Assembly (NCBI GenBank): GCA_009783885.1
Contig: WRCN01000012.1
Span: 1 to 61,266 of the forward strand
Reading direction: 5' to 3'
Source of the DNA: Bacteroidales bacterium
GTDB lineage: Bacteria > Bacteroidota > Bacteroidia > Bacteroidales > P3
DNA: 61,266 nucleotides
Part shown: positions 28,765 through 38,941 of the stretch, in pieces
Layout of the letters: the number at the start of each line of letters is the position of its first letter
Position numbering within the stretch: position 1 is the first letter of the stretch
The notes under the pieces: generated by a model
Seen by the model: the letters and a program-made list of their open reading frames with translations, nothing else
What the model was told of the DNA's origin: nothing
The model's database searches: none
Translations under genes and position numbers: made by a program

Positions 28765-29211
28765 CTATAATGCTTCAATCGCTAAATCGTAAACTAATAG
28801 TCCTAAACCTGCGATAACACCTTTGCAATTGGGTGCGATCAACGATTTGTGTCGAAATTCCTCACGTGCATAAACATTGGAAATGTGAACTTCAATAACC
28901 GGCGTAGTGATGGATTTCACCGCATCGGCAATGGATACGGACGTGTGCGTGTAACCCGCTGCGTTGAGTATAATTCCATCATAACTAAATCCGATTTCGT
29001 GGAGTTTGTTGATGATTTCTCCCTCGACATTGCTTTGAAAATACGTCAATTCAACATTCTGAAATTTGGATTGCAGTTGCTTGAAATATGCTTCAAACGT
29101 TTGATTTCCATAGATTTCTGGCTCTCTTGTACCTAACAAATTCAAGTTTGGTCCATTGATTACAGCAATTTTTTTAGCTCTGCTGAGCTCACACGTCGTG
29201 TTTTGATTCAT
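28765..29211 (-). CDS. aroQ: 3-dehydroquinate dehydratase, type II
   Basis: 148 residues, third step of the shikimate pathway. INGPNLNLLGTREPEIYG contains the catalytic Tyr, LNAAGYTHTSV the substrate-binding loop, and VIEVHISNVYAREEFRHKS the catalytic His and Arg region. The ATG overlaps the upstream GT2 stop (ATGA). It is last in a three-gene operon with an acyltransferase and a glycosyltransferase. Confidence 0.95.
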   Translation of the reverse strand: MNQNTTCELSRAKKIAVINGPNLNLLGTREPEIYGNQTFEAYFKQLQSKFQNVELTYFQSNVEGEIINKLHEIGFSYDGIILNAAGYTHTSVSIADAVKSITTPVIEVHISNVYAREEFRHKSLIAPNCKGVIAGLGLLVYDLAIEAL

Positions 29212-30212
29212 AATTTATCAAATGTTTTACGCTTTTGGACGTAGTATTTCCAAACAATTGAAAACGGATATATACCCGTATGAAATTTGCAAATAGTAAG
29301 TTGTTTTTTGCGTTTTTTTCGGATTTGCGGAAATCGTCTGACAAAGTGGGCATAACCTCTGAACACCATGAAAGAGTCTTTGAAATTCCCTTCAAACAAG
29401 AATTTCGCAGCAGCAATTTGATCTAAAAAGAACCGTACAAAAAGCACAAAAAACCGTTCGGATGGATATAAATTTTTATAAAGTAAACTCAAGTTATTTC
29501 TGAAATTCAAATATGTTTTTCGAGATGATTGTTTAGGTAAAGTGCCTCCACCAATGTGGTAAATCGTGGAATTCGGACAATACATCACTTTGTATCCCGC
29601 ATTTTTGACGCGCCAGCAAAAATCAATTTCCTCCATGTGAGCGAAAAAATCTTCGTCAAGACCTCCAAATTCCCTATAAACAGAGGCTTTTACGAACATT
29701 GCAGCACCGGTTGCCCAAAACACTTCGCAAACATCGTCGTATTGCCCTTTATCAACTTCGATGGTTTCAAAAATTCGTCCGCGACAAAACGGATAGCCGA
29801 ATCTATCAATGAAACCACCTGCTGCACCCGCATATTCAAACTTTTCGCGTTCGTCATACGAACGAATTTTAGGTTGACAAACGACAATATTTGGATCGCT
29901 TTCCATCAAATCAATTACCGGTTGAATCCAATTCGACGTAACTTCAATATCGGAATTTAACAATATAAAATAATCCGCTTCAACATGTTTTAACGCATCG
30001 TTATAACCCTTGGAAAATCCACCATTTTCTGCATTTTGTATCAAACGAATATGAGGGAAATTTTGCTTCAAAAATTCCACCGAATCATCGGTCGAAGCAT
30101 TGTCTGCAACAATCACTTCTGCCCTATCTGTCGAGTGTTCGATAACATTCGGCAGAAATTTTTCGAGGAACTTTTTCCCATTCCAATTTAGTATGACGAC
30201 TGCGATTTTCAT
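29208..30212 (-). CDS. family 2 glycosyltransferase (rhamnosyltransferase-like)
   Basis: 334 residues. MKIAVVILNWNGKKFLEKFL, VADNASTDDS and LLNSDIEVTSNW are the GT2 nucleotide-sugar motifs; HMEEIDFCWRVKNAGYKVMY is the catalytic-base region with the ED pair. The C-terminal third is basic and hydrophobic, which suggests membrane association. Overlapping ATGA junctions on both sides couple it to the lipid A acyltransferase-like gene and aroQ. The sugar and acceptor are unknown; an envelope glycan is likely. Confidence 0.85.
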   Translation of the reverse strand: MKIAVVILNWNGKKFLEKFLPNVIEHSTDRAEVIVADNASTDDSVEFLKQNFPHIRLIQNAENGGFSKGYNDALKHVEADYFILLNSDIEVTSNWIQPVIDLMESDPNIVVCQPKIRSYDEREKFEYAGAAGGFIDRFGYPFCRGRIFETIEVDKGQYDDVCEVFWATGAAMFVKASVYREFGGLDEDFFAHMEEIDFCWRVKNAGYKVMYCPNSTIYHIGGGTLPKQSSRKTYLNFRNNLSLLYKNLYPSERFFVLFVRFFLDQIAAAKFLFEGNFKDSFMVFRGYAHFVRRFPQIRKKRKKQLTICKFHTGIYPFSIVWKYYVQKRKTFDKL

Positions 30213-31069
30213 GGTTTTTTGTGTTTCCAACGGCGGTGCGACCAAAGCCAATATTGCGGTTTTTCGTTGATAGTTTGTTCAAGAATATTGACGCAAGTTT
30301 GCGTGATTTCGCCGTATGGTGCTTGATCGGGATATTCGGAAACAGGAATTAAATCAAACTCGTAATAGCCGCGTTTGACTTTTCTCACATTATAGTAAAA
30401 CACCGGAAAATCATATTTTTTAGCAAAATATTCAGGTCCAAAAATAAATCCGGTATCTTGGTGCAAAAATGTCGTCCAGTAACTTTTTTTCGGATTGTGC
30501 GATTGGTCAAAAAGCATCATGTAAGCTGTTGGGAGTTGTTGATTTTCGTAGGTTTCAAACGTTTCGCGAATATTGGATGCAAACACCACTTCGGTTCCAT
30601 AGCGTTGACGATAGCGGTTTAAAATTTGGTCAAACCATTTGTCTGCCAAGGGTTTTCCGACGCCTACACCATGGTGTTTGAATTGCATATCCAATGAAAG
30701 TACCATGTATTCCCAATTATTATAATGCGACGAAACCAAAATAACAGATTTTTTTTTCTCAAAATAAGGTGTTAGAATTTCCGGATTTGTGCAAACGTAG
30801 CGCTCCATCACTTGCTTTTTAGAGAGTGATAAATTTTTGATTCCTTCCAAAAAAATATCAGCAAGGTGATCGTAAAATTGATTGGCTATGATTTTGATTT
30901 CCTTTTGGCTATGATTTGGAAAGGCGTTTGTCAAATTTTGTATAACAATTTTTTTGCGATATTTCAAAACATGATTCAAAACAAAAGATAAGCCATTAGA
31001 AATAATATACATACAAGCAAACGGCAACTTGGAAAAAGGCAAAATTACAATATAAAATAATACTCGCAT
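30209..31069 (-). CDS. lipid A biosynthesis acyltransferase (LpxL/HtrB family)
   Basis: 286 residues. One N-terminal hydrophobic stretch (LFYIVILPFSKLPFACMYII) precedes the acyltransferase domain. SSHYNNWEYMVLSL is the H-x4-[DE]-like catalytic motif (H-x3-NWE type), and PQYWLWSHRRWK near the C-terminus is the LpxL/M ending. It acts at the cytoplasmic face of the inner membrane, adding a secondary acyl chain to lipid A or a related lipid. The start is 4 nt after a -7 box. It heads the operon with GT2 and aroQ. Confidence 0.88.
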   Translation of the reverse strand: MRVLFYIVILPFSKLPFACMYIISNGLSFVLNHVLKYRKKIVIQNLTNAFPNHSQKEIKIIANQFYDHLADIFLEGIKNLSLSKKQVMERYVCTNPEILTPYFEKKKSVILVSSHYNNWEYMVLSLDMQFKHHGVGVGKPLADKWFDQILNRYRQRYGTEVVFASNIRETFETYENQQLPTAYMMLFDQSHNPKKSYWTTFLHQDTGFIFGPEYFAKKYDFPVFYYNVRKVKRGYYEFDLIPVSEYPDQAPYGEITQTCVNILEQTINEKPQYWLWSHRRWKHKKP

Positions 31070-31073
31070 AGTG

Positions 31074-31102
31074 CAAAGATACAAAAACTTTTCGTATCTT
31101 TG
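31074..31102. promoter_or_regulatory. divergent -7 boxes of the acyltransferase and pyk
   Basis: Minus-strand TATCTTTG (31081-31074) and plus-strand TATCTTTG (31095-31102) face apart with 13 bp between them. The minus-strand box is 4 nt from its ATG (leaderless); the plus-strand leader is 19 nt. Confidence 0.75.
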
Positions 31103-31121
31103 TACTTTAAATTTATTTATC

Positions 31122-32570
31122 ATGAATTTCCGTAAAGAATCCCAAGCCAAAATCGTTGCAACCATAGGGCCTGCAAGCCGTTCGCTAGAAATGCTAACCA
31201 AATTGGCAGAAGCCGGTGCCGATGTATTTCGATTGAATTTATCGCACGACACGCATGAAACCCACGCTGAAGCCATTCGCAACATCAAATTAGTTCGTGA
31301 GAAAACAGGAAAAAATTTGGTAATTTTGGGCGATTTGCAAGGTCCAAAATTACGCATTGGCATAATGAAAAACAATGGTGCGATGTTGGAAAATGGCCAA
31401 ACGTTCATCCTCACAGCACACGAATGTGAAGGCGATGAAACACGCGCATACATGAATTATACTGCACTTCCAAAGAGTGTAAAGACAGGTGAAATGGTAT
31501 TGATTGATGACGGAAAAATCAAATTAGAAGTTGTATCAACAAATGAAGTTGACGAAGTCGTTACGAAAGTGCTCAACGGTGGTATTTTGAGCTCACGAAA
31601 AGGTGTGAATTTGCCGAATACACAATTGAGTCTACCTTGTTTAACAGAAAAAGATTTGAACGATTTGCAATTCGCCATCGAACAGAATATGGACTGGGTT
31701 GGGCTTTCATTCGTTCGCTGTAACACGGATATCATTGAACTTCGCAATCAAATTCACGCGCGAAATTCCAAATTGAAAATCGTTGCGAAGATTGAAAAAC
31801 CTGAAGCTTTGCAATATTTGGATAAAATTATTGAGGCCACAGACGCCGTGATGGTTGCGCGTGGCGATTTGGGCGTAGAAGTTTCGTTCGAAAAAGTGCC
31901 GTTGATTCAAAAAGAAATTGTCGCAAAATGTATTAAGGCTTCAAAACCCGTCATCATTGCCACACAAATGATGGAAAGCATGATCACTAATTTTTCGCCT
32001 ACACGTGCGGAGGCGAATGACGTGGCCAATGCTGTTTTGGAAGGTGCCGATGCCATGATGTTGAGCGCTGAAACTTCGATGGGCCAATTTCCGGTTGAAG
32101 CCGTTCAATCTATGCAGAAAATCATCACTTGGACGGAATCGAAACAAATATTGCAATTTCCTTTACATCCACCGGTAGACAACGGTCGCGGAAACGGCTA
32201 TCTTGCCCAATCCATTTGCTTCAACGCTGCTGCTTTGGCCAAACAAGTGAATGCAAAAGGTATCATTATTTTTGCCAACAGTGATTTTCCGGTGCGGTGG
32301 GTTTCCTCGCACCGTGCGGCTCACGCGAAAATTATCGTTTACACCACAAAACCCGAATTGTTGCTAACACTGCCTTTGATTTGGGGCGTGGACGTATATT
32401 TGTATCCCGAATTTAAGATGATCGCAGAAGCTGTTGCTTACGCTAAAGGGCATATTTTGGAAAATAAACTTCTTGTTGAAGGGGTTAAAGTTGTTTATGT
32501 TGCTAGCACTCCGTTTACGTTGGATCGCCCGAATATGGTGCGATTGGGGCGAATGGAATGGAGAAAATGA
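31122..32570 (+). CDS. pyk: pyruvate kinase
   Basis: 482 residues; makes pyruvate and ATP from phosphoenolpyruvate in glycolysis. IVATIGPASRSLEMLTKLAE opens the barrel; KIVAKIEKPEAL and VMVARGDLGVEV are the active-site Lys and metal region; IIATQMMESMI follows. The C-terminal regulatory domain is complete (GRMEWRK end). The start MNFRKESQAKIV follows a TATCTTTG box by 19 nt. A composite repeat follows directly. Confidence 0.96.
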   Translation: MNFRKESQAKIVATIGPASRSLEMLTKLAEAGADVFRLNLSHDTHETHAEAIRNIKLVREKTGKNLVILGDLQGPKLRIGIMKNNGAMLENGQTFILTAHECEGDETRAYMNYTALPKSVKTGEMVLIDDGKIKLEVVSTNEVDEVVTKVLNGGILSSRKGVNLPNTQLSLPCLTEKDLNDLQFAIEQNMDWVGLSFVRCNTDIIELRNQIHARNSKLKIVAKIEKPEALQYLDKIIEATDAVMVARGDLGVEVSFEKVPLIQKEIVAKCIKASKPVIIATQMMESMITNFSPTRAEANDVANAVLEGADAMMLSAETSMGQFPVEAVQSMQKIITWTESKQILQFPLHPPVDNGRGNGYLAQSICFNAAALAKQVNAKGIIIFANSDFPVRWVSSHRAAHAKIIVYTTKPELLLTLPLIWGVDVYLYPEFKMIAEAVAYAKGHILENKLLVEGVKVVYVASTPFTLDRPNMVRLGRMEWRK

Positions 32571-32592
32571 TCTATCTACGAAAAAGTTCTGA

Positions 32593-32769
32593 AATAGCAG
32601 GCGGATTCCTCACTGCGTTCGGAATGACGGCGATTTTTTGTAGAACAAGAGGAAAAAGGGGCAGCGAAGCTGCCCCTTTTTCCTCTCCTCATAGCACGTT
32701 CCTCGTCATTCCGAGCGAAGCATCCGCAGGGTGCGTAGTCGAGGAATCTCCTTGCTATTGTCGGCACGG
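32593..32769. repeat. nested composite palindromic element (MITE-like), sister of 13.3 kb
   Basis: Left arm AATAGCAGGCGGATTCCTC then CGGAATGACG (32593-32629). The centre is a perfect 17-bp hairpin (32649-32685), GAGGAAAAAGGGGCAGC and its complement around GAA. Right arm CGTCATTCCGAGCGAAGC (32704-32721) to GAGGAATCTCCTTGCTATT (to 32769). The ends and inner arms match the 13.3-kb element while the central hairpin is unrelated. It lies between convergent pyk and the M3 gene. Confidence 0.78.
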
Positions 32770-32779
32770 TAATTTTCCA

Positions 32780-34936
32780 TTACTTCAATCCACGTCGTCT
32801 CAACAACGCATCCGGATTCGGATCCGTACCTCTAAAATCTCTAAAAAGTTGAGCAGGATCAACCGTTCCGCCTTTTGAAAAAACTGTGCGAAGTTTTTGT
32901 GCCAAAACCGGATTGTAAATATCGCCACTTTCAACAAATGCTCGGTAGATATCCGCATCCAAAACTTCCGCCCAAAGATAGCTGTAATAGCCCATGTTGT
33001 AGCCACCTCCGAAGATGTGCGTGAAATACGTCGTACGATGTCTTGGCATCAATTCAGGAATTAAGTGTATTCTTTTCATCGCTTCTATTTCAAAATCCAT
33101 GCCGTTTTTCGTAACCGGTTCGGTGATATTATACCAAAAATAATCCAACCATGCTGAAGCCAAATTCTCGCCCGTTACAAAGCCTTGATTAAATTTTCCG
33201 GCTCTTTCCATTTGTGCGATTAACACGTCAGGAATAACTTCTCCGGTTTTGTAATGTTTGGCAAACGTTTTCAAAAATTCGGGTTCAAGTGACCAGTTTT
33301 CCATAACCGACGAAGGCATTTCAACAAAATCACGTTTCACGTTGGTTCCCGACAAACTGCGATATTTGGTTCTACTGAACAACATATGCAACGCATGTCC
33401 CATTTCGTGAAATAACGTGGTCATTTCATCAATCGACAACAACGAAGGCATATCACTTGATGGAGCGGTATAATTACTCACATTCGTAACAATCGGCATC
33501 ACATTGTTATTCGGCCAACCAGATTGCGGACGGAAATACCACATCCATGCACCGCCTTTCTTAGTCGCACGCGGGTGATAGTCGGCAATGAAAATTCCTA
33601 TTTCTGTGCCATCGGCTTCTTTCATAAGCCAAGTTCGGTTTGCAGGATTAAATTTCGGAATGTCAAAACGTTCTTCCCACTGTACGCCCCAAAGTCTTGT
33701 GGTGAGATCGAAACAACCTTGAATCACGTTTTCCAACGGTAAGTATTCGCGAAATGCAGTTTCATCGAAATCGTATTTGGCTTGTTTTACCATTTCAGCA
33801 TAATAACGCCAATCTCATGCTTGGAGATTGGGTATGTCTTCCACGGAGAATCTCGTTTCACCTCGAGCTTTTGCAGCATTTGCTGCAATACTCACGTAAT
33901 GTCGCATCACATAATTTTGAAGTACTTCGCGTTCTTTTTTCAAAACCTCTTGCGTTGGTTTCCAAAGATCACTCAAAAATTTGTGAACCGTTTGCGGATT
34001 TTTCGCCATATTCTCTTCCAAAACGAAAGCAGCAGAGGTTTCAAAGCCGAATAACTTCGCTTTTTCCAATTCGAGAGATGCTATTCTTGAAACGATTTGA
34101 TTGTTATCGTTTTCGTTACCGTTATTACCTACATTCACATACGCTCGCCATACTTTTTCGCGCAAATCACGATTGTCTAAAAACGTCAAAAGCGGTGTAA
34201 ACACTGATCTTTGAAGCGATTTCCACATCCATTTTCCTTCATGTCCTTCGCGTTTTGCCAAATCGGCTGCTGCTGCAACAACGGCTGCCGGAAGTCCCGC
34301 CAAATCTTCTTCGTTGTCGATAATCAAAACAAATGCGTTCTGATCGTTCAACACATTTTTACCAAATTGTACGCCCAAAATCGAAAGTTCTTCATTGATT
34401 TTCATCAATTCGGCTTTGGATTCTTCATCTAAATTTGCACCACCACGAACAAAATTTTTGTACACGATGTCGAGCAACATTAAATCTTCTCCTTGAAGAT
34501 TCGCGCGTTCGTTGTCATAAACGAATTTCACACGTTCAAACAATTTTGGATTCATCGCAATTTCGTCGGTATGTTTCGACAAAATCGGAGCCATTTCTTC
34601 ATCAAGAGCGGTTAATTTTTCTGTACGTTCCGAAGAAATAATGTTGAAAAAGCAGAGCATGACTCTTTCAAGGAATAAGCCTGAGGCTTCGAGAGCAACG
34701 ATAGTGTTTTCGAACGTAGGTTCTTCCGGATTGTTCACAATAGCGTTGATTTCGGCATTGTGACGTTTCATGCCTTCCATGAAAGCAGGTTTGTAATGTT
34801 CGCATTTAATTTTGTCGAACGGATTTACTCCCCAAGGAGTGTCCCAATTTTCTTGGAAAAACGGGTTTCTAGAGTTAGGATTGCAACTGCACATAAGCGT
34901 AAGGGCTGCGAGTGTGATGATGGTTAAGTGTTTCAT
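32780..34936 (-). pseudogene. M3 family peptidyl-dipeptidase lipoprotein interrupted by an in-frame TGA
   Basis: The reading frame spans about 718 codons, normal for oligopeptidase/Dcp-type M3 metallopeptidases. A lipoprotein signal (MKHLTIITLAALTLMCSC) is followed by the helical N-terminal half. The zinc site TTLFHEMGHALHMLF is intact in the C-terminal half. A single TGA at 33817-33815 interrupts the frame between DIPNLQA and DWRYYAEMVKQ. M3 proteins have a Trp at this point (WDWRYYAE-type motif), so one G-to-A change (TGG to TGA) explains it. Without readthrough the product is a 373-residue fragment lacking the zinc site. It could also be a sequencing error. A normal -7 box precedes it. Confidence 0.85.
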
Positions 34937-34959
34937 ATGTTTTGTGTTTTAGTTTTTTG

Positions 34960-34967
34960 CAAAGATA
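34960..34967 (-). promoter_or_regulatory. -7 box TATCTTTG of the M3 peptidase gene
   Basis: Minus-strand box 23 nt before the ATG, intact despite the nonsense codon in the gene. Confidence 0.7.
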
Positions 34968-35048
34968 CGAAAAAGTTTTCAGTTTTCATTTTTTTTAATT
35001 TGTAATGGCAACTTTTTCTATAACGTTTTGTTGGATTTAAGCTGATTT

Positions 35049-36674
35049 TTACAACTGCGGTCCTGCCGAAATCAAAGTCTTTGCCGCATCATTATCGCAG
35101 TATTGTGCAAAATTATTGATGTAGCGTTCGGCCAAATCTTTCGCTTTGGTTTCCCATTCTTTGGGATCTTCATAGGTTTCGCGCGGGTCTAAAATACCTT
35201 CACTTACATTATTCAATTTAATCGGAATGGTGAGATTGAGAATCGGAATGTGTTTGCGTTCTGCTTTTTCAATACTTCCGTCAATAATCGCGTCGATAAT
35301 CGCGCGCGTATCTTTAAGCGAAATGCGCTTTCCTGTACCGTTCCAGCCAGTGTTAACCAAGTAGGCTTTGGCATTATGTTCGTCCATTCGTTTTGCTAAT
35401 TGAGATGCATAAACCGTTGGATGCAGCATCAAAAAGGCTTCACCGAAAGCCGGCGAAAACGTCGGTACTGGCTCCGAAATGCCACGTTCTGTTCCTGCAA
35501 GTTTGGATGTATAGCCGCAAAGGAAGTGGTATTGTGCTTGGTCTCTATCTAAAATAGACACAGGAGGCAATACGCCAAACGCGTCTGCAGAAAGGTAAAC
35601 GATGGTTTTGGCATGTCCGGCTCTAGATGGTAAAACAATTTTCGAAATATGAGAAATAGGATAGGATACACGCGTGTTTTCCGTAATACTGTCATCACTG
35701 AAATCAACTGTATTATCAGGCAAAACCACTACATTTTCCAAAAGCGCATTACGTTGAATCGCCCACCAAATATCGGGTTCGTTTTCTTCGGAAAGGTTGA
35801 TGACTTTTGCATAGCAACCGCCTTCGTAATTGAAAATGCCTTGTTCGTCCCAACCGTGCTCGTCGTCGCCGATAAGATAGCGTTTAGGATCAGCACTTAA
35901 CGTTGTTTTTCCCGTTCCGGACAAACCAAAGAAAATCGCTACATCGCCCTCTTCGCCAACATTTGCCGAACAGTGCATAGAAGCAATATTTCTCAAGGGT
36001 TGGTAATAATTCATCATGGAAAACATGCCTTTTTTCATTTCACCTCCATACCAGCTTCCGCCAATGATTTGCATGTGTTCCGTCAAATTGAAAAGCACAT
36101 AGGTGCTTGAATTAAGTCCGTGTTTTTCCCAATTGCGGTTGCTTGTTTTAGAGGAATTAAGTACTACAAAATCCGGTTCACCGAAATGTTCCAAATCATA
36201 ACGCGACGGACGAATAAACATATTCGTCACAAAATGCGCCTGCCAAGCCACCTCCATGATGAAACGAACTTTCATTCTGGAATTTTTATTGGTGCCACAA
36301 AACGCATCAACAACGTAGAGCGGTTTATGAGAAAGATGATTCAACGAAATATTTTTCAATTCGTCCCAAACATCTTGATTAACAGGACGATTAATTTTCC
36401 CATCCCACCAAACGGATTTCTTACTGATTTCATCTTCCACAATGAAACGATCGCGCGGCGAACGTCCCGTAAATTCACCTGTTTTTACGGCAACAGCGCC
36501 TGTTTCGGTTTTGTAGCCTTTGTCGAAACCAGTTAGGTTTTTGTTGGTTTCGTGACGGAAAAGCGTGAGGTACGAAGGATTGTGATAAATCTTTTTGGTG
36601 TCTGTGATACCTATTTTTTCAAGATATTTCCTGATTTTGGTGTCCATGCTTTCGGTGTTTTTTTGGTGTTCCAT
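35049..36674 (-). CDS. pckA: phosphoenolpyruvate carboxykinase (ATP)
   Basis: 541 residues; interconverts oxaloacetate and phosphoenolpyruvate. [18 protein letters not shown] is the P-loop, with the kinase-2 metal motif at [26 protein letters not shown] and [14 protein letters not shown] bind substrate and metal. In anaerobic Bacteroidota it commonly fixes CO2 toward succinate. The start [11 protein letters not shown] leaves a 12-nt leader after the -7 box; a second ATG lies 9 codons in. Confidence 0.96.
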   Translation of the reverse strand: MEHQKNTESMDTKIRKYLEKIGITDTKKIYHNPSYLTLFRHETNKNLTGFDKGYKTETGAVAVKTGEFTGRSPRDRFIVEDEISKKSVWWDGKINRPVNQDVWDELKNISLNHLSHKPLYVVDAFCGTNKNSRMKVRFIMEVAWQAHFVTNMFIRPSRYDLEHFGEPDFVVLNSSKTSNRNWEKHGLNSSTYVLFNLTEHMQIIGGSWYGGEMKKGMFSMMNYYQPLRNIASMHCSANVGEEGDVAIFFGLSGTGKTTLSADPKRYLIGDDEHGWDEQGIFNYEGGCYAKVINLSEENEPDIWWAIQRNALLENVVVLPDNTVDFSDDSITENTRVSYPISHISKIVLPSRAGHAKTIVYLSADAFGVLPPVSILDRDQAQYHFLCGYTSKLAGTERGISEPVPTFSPAFGEAFLMLHPTVYASQLAKRMDEHNAKAYLVNTGWNGTGKRISLKDTRAIIDAIIDGSIEKAERKHIPILNLTIPIKLNNVSEGILDPRETYEDPKEWETKAKDLAERYINNFAQYCDNDAAKTLISAGPQL

Positions 36675-36686
36675 GATTTTTTTTTG

Positions 36687-36694
36687 CAAAGATA
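36687..36694 (-). promoter_or_regulatory. -7 box TATCTTTG of pckA
   Basis: Minus-strand box 12 nt before the chosen pckA start. Confidence 0.7.
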
Positions 36695-36812
36695 CGAAAA
36701 AAAATCTGAACCGCGATTTTTATAAGATTAAAAAGATTTACAAGATAAATAGAAAAAATAGCCGAAATCATAAAAATCTTAATAAAATCATGGTTCTGAC
36801 ATTTTTTTTTCG

Positions 36813-36820
36813 TATCTTTG
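36813..36820 (+). promoter_or_regulatory. -7 box TATCTTTG of sufS, predicts a leaderless mRNA
   Basis: Exactly 4 nt (CACT) separate the box from the sufS ATG, the same four bases as at the lipid A acyltransferase gene. Confidence 0.75.
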
Positions 36821-36824
36821 CACT

Positions 36825-38042
36825 ATGAACGTAACTTCCATTCGAAACGATTTTCCAATTTTAAATCAAACCATTAACGGAAAACCCTTGATTTATTTGG
36901 ATAATGCCGCTACAACGCAAAAACCACAAGTAGTCATTGACCGTATTTCGGACTATTACAAAACGATCAACAGCAATGTGCATCGCGGTGTTCACACACT
37001 CAGCCAAAGAGCGACAGAAGCGATGGAGAACGCAAGGATTACCGTTCAAAAGTTTATTAATGCCAAAGAGCATCGTGAAATTGTTTTCACAAAAGGGACT
37101 ACGGAAAGTATTAATTTAGTTGCTCAAACGTTTGCCCAACAATTTTTAAACGAAGGTGATAGTATTCTGATTTCTGCCGTGGAACATCACGCCAATATTG
37201 TGCCTTGGCAACAACTATGCAAACAAAAAAAAGCAAATTTATTGGTTATTCCAATCTTGGAAAACGGAGAATTAGATCTGTCGAACGTCGATGAATTGCT
37301 TTCAAAAAACGTGACACTCCTTGCTATTTCTCATATTTCAAATGTTCTCGGTACCATCAATCCAATTGAATTATTGATTGAAAAAGCGCACAAAAAAAAC
37401 ATTCCCGTATTGATTGATGCTGCTCAAAGTGTAGCCCACGAAACGATTGACGTGCAAAAATTAGACTGTGATTTTTTAGTATTTTCTGGGCATAAAATGT
37501 ATGCTCCAATGGGTATTGGCGTGCTTTACGGAAAAACCGATTGGCTCAACAAACTCCCACCCTACCAATTCGGCGGCGAAATGATTTTGGAGGTGCGTTT
37601 TGAAGAAACTATTTTCAACGAATTGCCGTTCAAATTCGAAACCGGGACACCCAATGTTGAAGGAATTTTAGGACTTGAAACCGCCATTCATTATCTGCAA
37701 AAAATCGGATTGAAACAAATTGCAGAATACGAACACAAATTGTTAACTTATGCCACTCAAAAACTCAACGAACTTTCCGGCATTATTTTTCACGGCATAG
37801 CCAAGCACAAATCTGCTGTTTTGAGTTTCAATTTTCAAGGAATTCACAATTCCGATATTGGTGCAATCCTCGACCAATTGGGTATTGCCGTAAGAACGGG
37901 GCATCACTGCGCTCAGCCGTTGATGGAAAATTTATGTGTTCCGGGAACGGTGCGTGCAAGTTTTGCATTTTACAATACGAAAGAAGAAATTGATATGTTT
38001 ATTGAAGGTGTGAAAATGGCAAAAAAAATGTTGACAATGTAG
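36825..38042 (+). CDS. sufS: cysteine desulfurase, SufS type
   Basis: A 405-residue PLP enzyme that takes sulfur from cysteine for Fe-S cluster assembly. LIYLDNAATTQKPQVVIDRI, the PLP Lys in FLVFSGHKMYAPMGIGVLYG, and the persulfide Cys in VRTGHHCAQPLMENL are group II (SufS/CsdA) features. The usual sufBCD genes are not adjacent. Its TAG stop codon is the TAG within the palindrome GTAGGGGC that follows, so the C-terminus was set by that repeat. Confidence 0.93.
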   Translation: MNVTSIRNDFPILNQTINGKPLIYLDNAATTQKPQVVIDRISDYYKTINSNVHRGVHTLSQRATEAMENARITVQKFINAKEHREIVFTKGTTESINLVAQTFAQQFLNEGDSILISAVEHHANIVPWQQLCKQKKANLLVIPILENGELDLSNVDELLSKNVTLLAISHISNVLGTINPIELLIEKAHKKNIPVLIDAAQSVAHETIDVQKLDCDFLVFSGHKMYAPMGIGVLYGKTDWLNKLPPYQFGGEMILEVRFEETIFNELPFKFETGTPNVEGILGLETAIHYLQKIGLKQIAEYEHKLLTYATQKLNELSGIIFHGIAKHKSAVLSFNFQGIHNSDIGAILDQLGIAVRTGHHCAQPLMENLCVPGTVRASFAFYNTKEEIDMFIEGVKMAKKMLTM

Positions 38043-38065
38043 GGGCGTATTGAATACGCCCCTAC
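38039..38065. repeat. 13-bp perfect palindrome GTAGGGGCGTATT/AATACGCCCCTAC
   Basis: The arms flank one G. It overlaps the last codons of sufS and supplies its TAG stop (38040-38042). It sits 7 bp from the stop of the convergent exonuclease gene and may stop both transcripts. Confidence 0.85.
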
Positions 38066-38072
38066 GAAAACA

Positions 38073-38885
38073 TTACCGATTCCGTAAACGAATTTCTGTC
38101 AATTTGCGTTTGGTCGAAAGCGAAAAATCCGCATCCATCATCCATGCATAATACGAAGGCTCATATTCGAAAACCTCCGAGACCAAGCGCCCTTTGTGTT
38201 TACCAATGTTGAACACTTCTTGTCCTTTGTCATTGTAGACCATTGTTCCTGCATAATCTACGTGTTTTTGTTGGGTTGTAAACACCGATAATGCTTCAAT
38301 ATCATTAACCACAGGAAACGAGACTTGTCCTTTTCTGTCTTCGAAAGGTACATCTTTATAACGTTCCAACTGTGCTAATAAAATTTCGTAAGTTGCCAAC
38401 GTATCTGCTTCTGCACCGTGTGCACCTTCCAATTTTTTATTGCAATAAAATTTATATGCCGCAATAAGCGTGCGCTGTTCCATTTGATGAAAAATGTTTT
38501 GCACATCCACCAATCGGCGATTTTTCATATCAAAATCCACATCGGCACGCAAAAATTCCTCAACTAAAATCGGCACATCGAACTTATTTGAGTTATAGCC
38601 CGCCAAATCGCTGTTGCCTATGAATGCACTGAGCTCGCCGGCAATCGCTTTGAATGTTGGGCAATCTTTTACATCTTTGTCGTAAATTCCATGTACCAGA
38701 CTTGCTTCCAAAGGGATAGTAATCGTCGGATTTAAGCGGTAAGTTTTAGTTTGCGAAGATTGATCGGGATTGATTTTATGCACGCAAATCTCAACAATGC
38801 GATCTTTATTTATGTTTATTCCCGTTGTTTCCAAATCGAAAAAACAAATGGGTTTGGTTAAATTCAGTGTCATCATATAGTTCAT
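38073..38885 (-). CDS. DnaQ-like 3'-5' exonuclease
   Basis: About 270 residues (three clustered ATGs make the exact start uncertain). ICFFDLETTGININKDRIVE is Exo I (DxE), LAGYNSNKFDVPILVEEF is Exo II, and GAHGAEADTLATYEILLAQL is Exo III with the HxAxxD-type ending of the epsilon family. A C-terminal region with GKHKGRLVSEVFEYEPSYYA resembles the domain attached to many Bacteroidota exonucleases of this type. It may proofread or process DNA ends. A strong terminator lies 10 bp upstream and no promoter is visible between. Confidence 0.88.
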   Translation of the reverse strand: MNYMMTLNLTKPICFFDLETTGININKDRIVEICVHKINPDQSSQTKTYRLNPTITIPLEASLVHGIYDKDVKDCPTFKAIAGELSAFIGNSDLAGYNSNKFDVPILVEEFLRADVDFDMKNRRLVDVQNIFHQMEQRTLIAAYKFYCNKKLEGAHGAEADTLATYEILLAQLERYKDVPFEDRKGQVSFPVVNDIEALSVFTTQQKHVDYAGTMVYNDKGQEVFNIGKHKGRLVSEVFEYEPSYYAWMMDADFSLSTKRKLTEIRLRNR

Positions 38886-38894
38886 TTTGAAATT

Positions 38895-38920
38895 AAAAAC
38901 CCCGCAATTGCGGGGTTTTT
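38895..38920. terminator. bidirectional terminator AAAAACCCCGCAATTGCGGGGTTTTT
   Basis: Arms of CCCCGCA/TGCGGGG type with A5 before and T5 after, so it works on both strands. It lies 21 bp downstream of the minus-strand Cys-rich lipoprotein gene and is therefore its terminator. Confidence 0.9.
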
Positions 38921-38941
38921 AAGTATTTTGGAAGTGTAAAA

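Noticed and set aside
33815..33817. TGA in the M3 gene as selenocysteine or as a Trp codon in a changed genetic code
   Set aside because: No SECIS-like hairpin was recognised after it and Sec is not expected at this Trp site. TGA is a normal stop for glgB and three other genes in the window, while TGG is used for Trp throughout.
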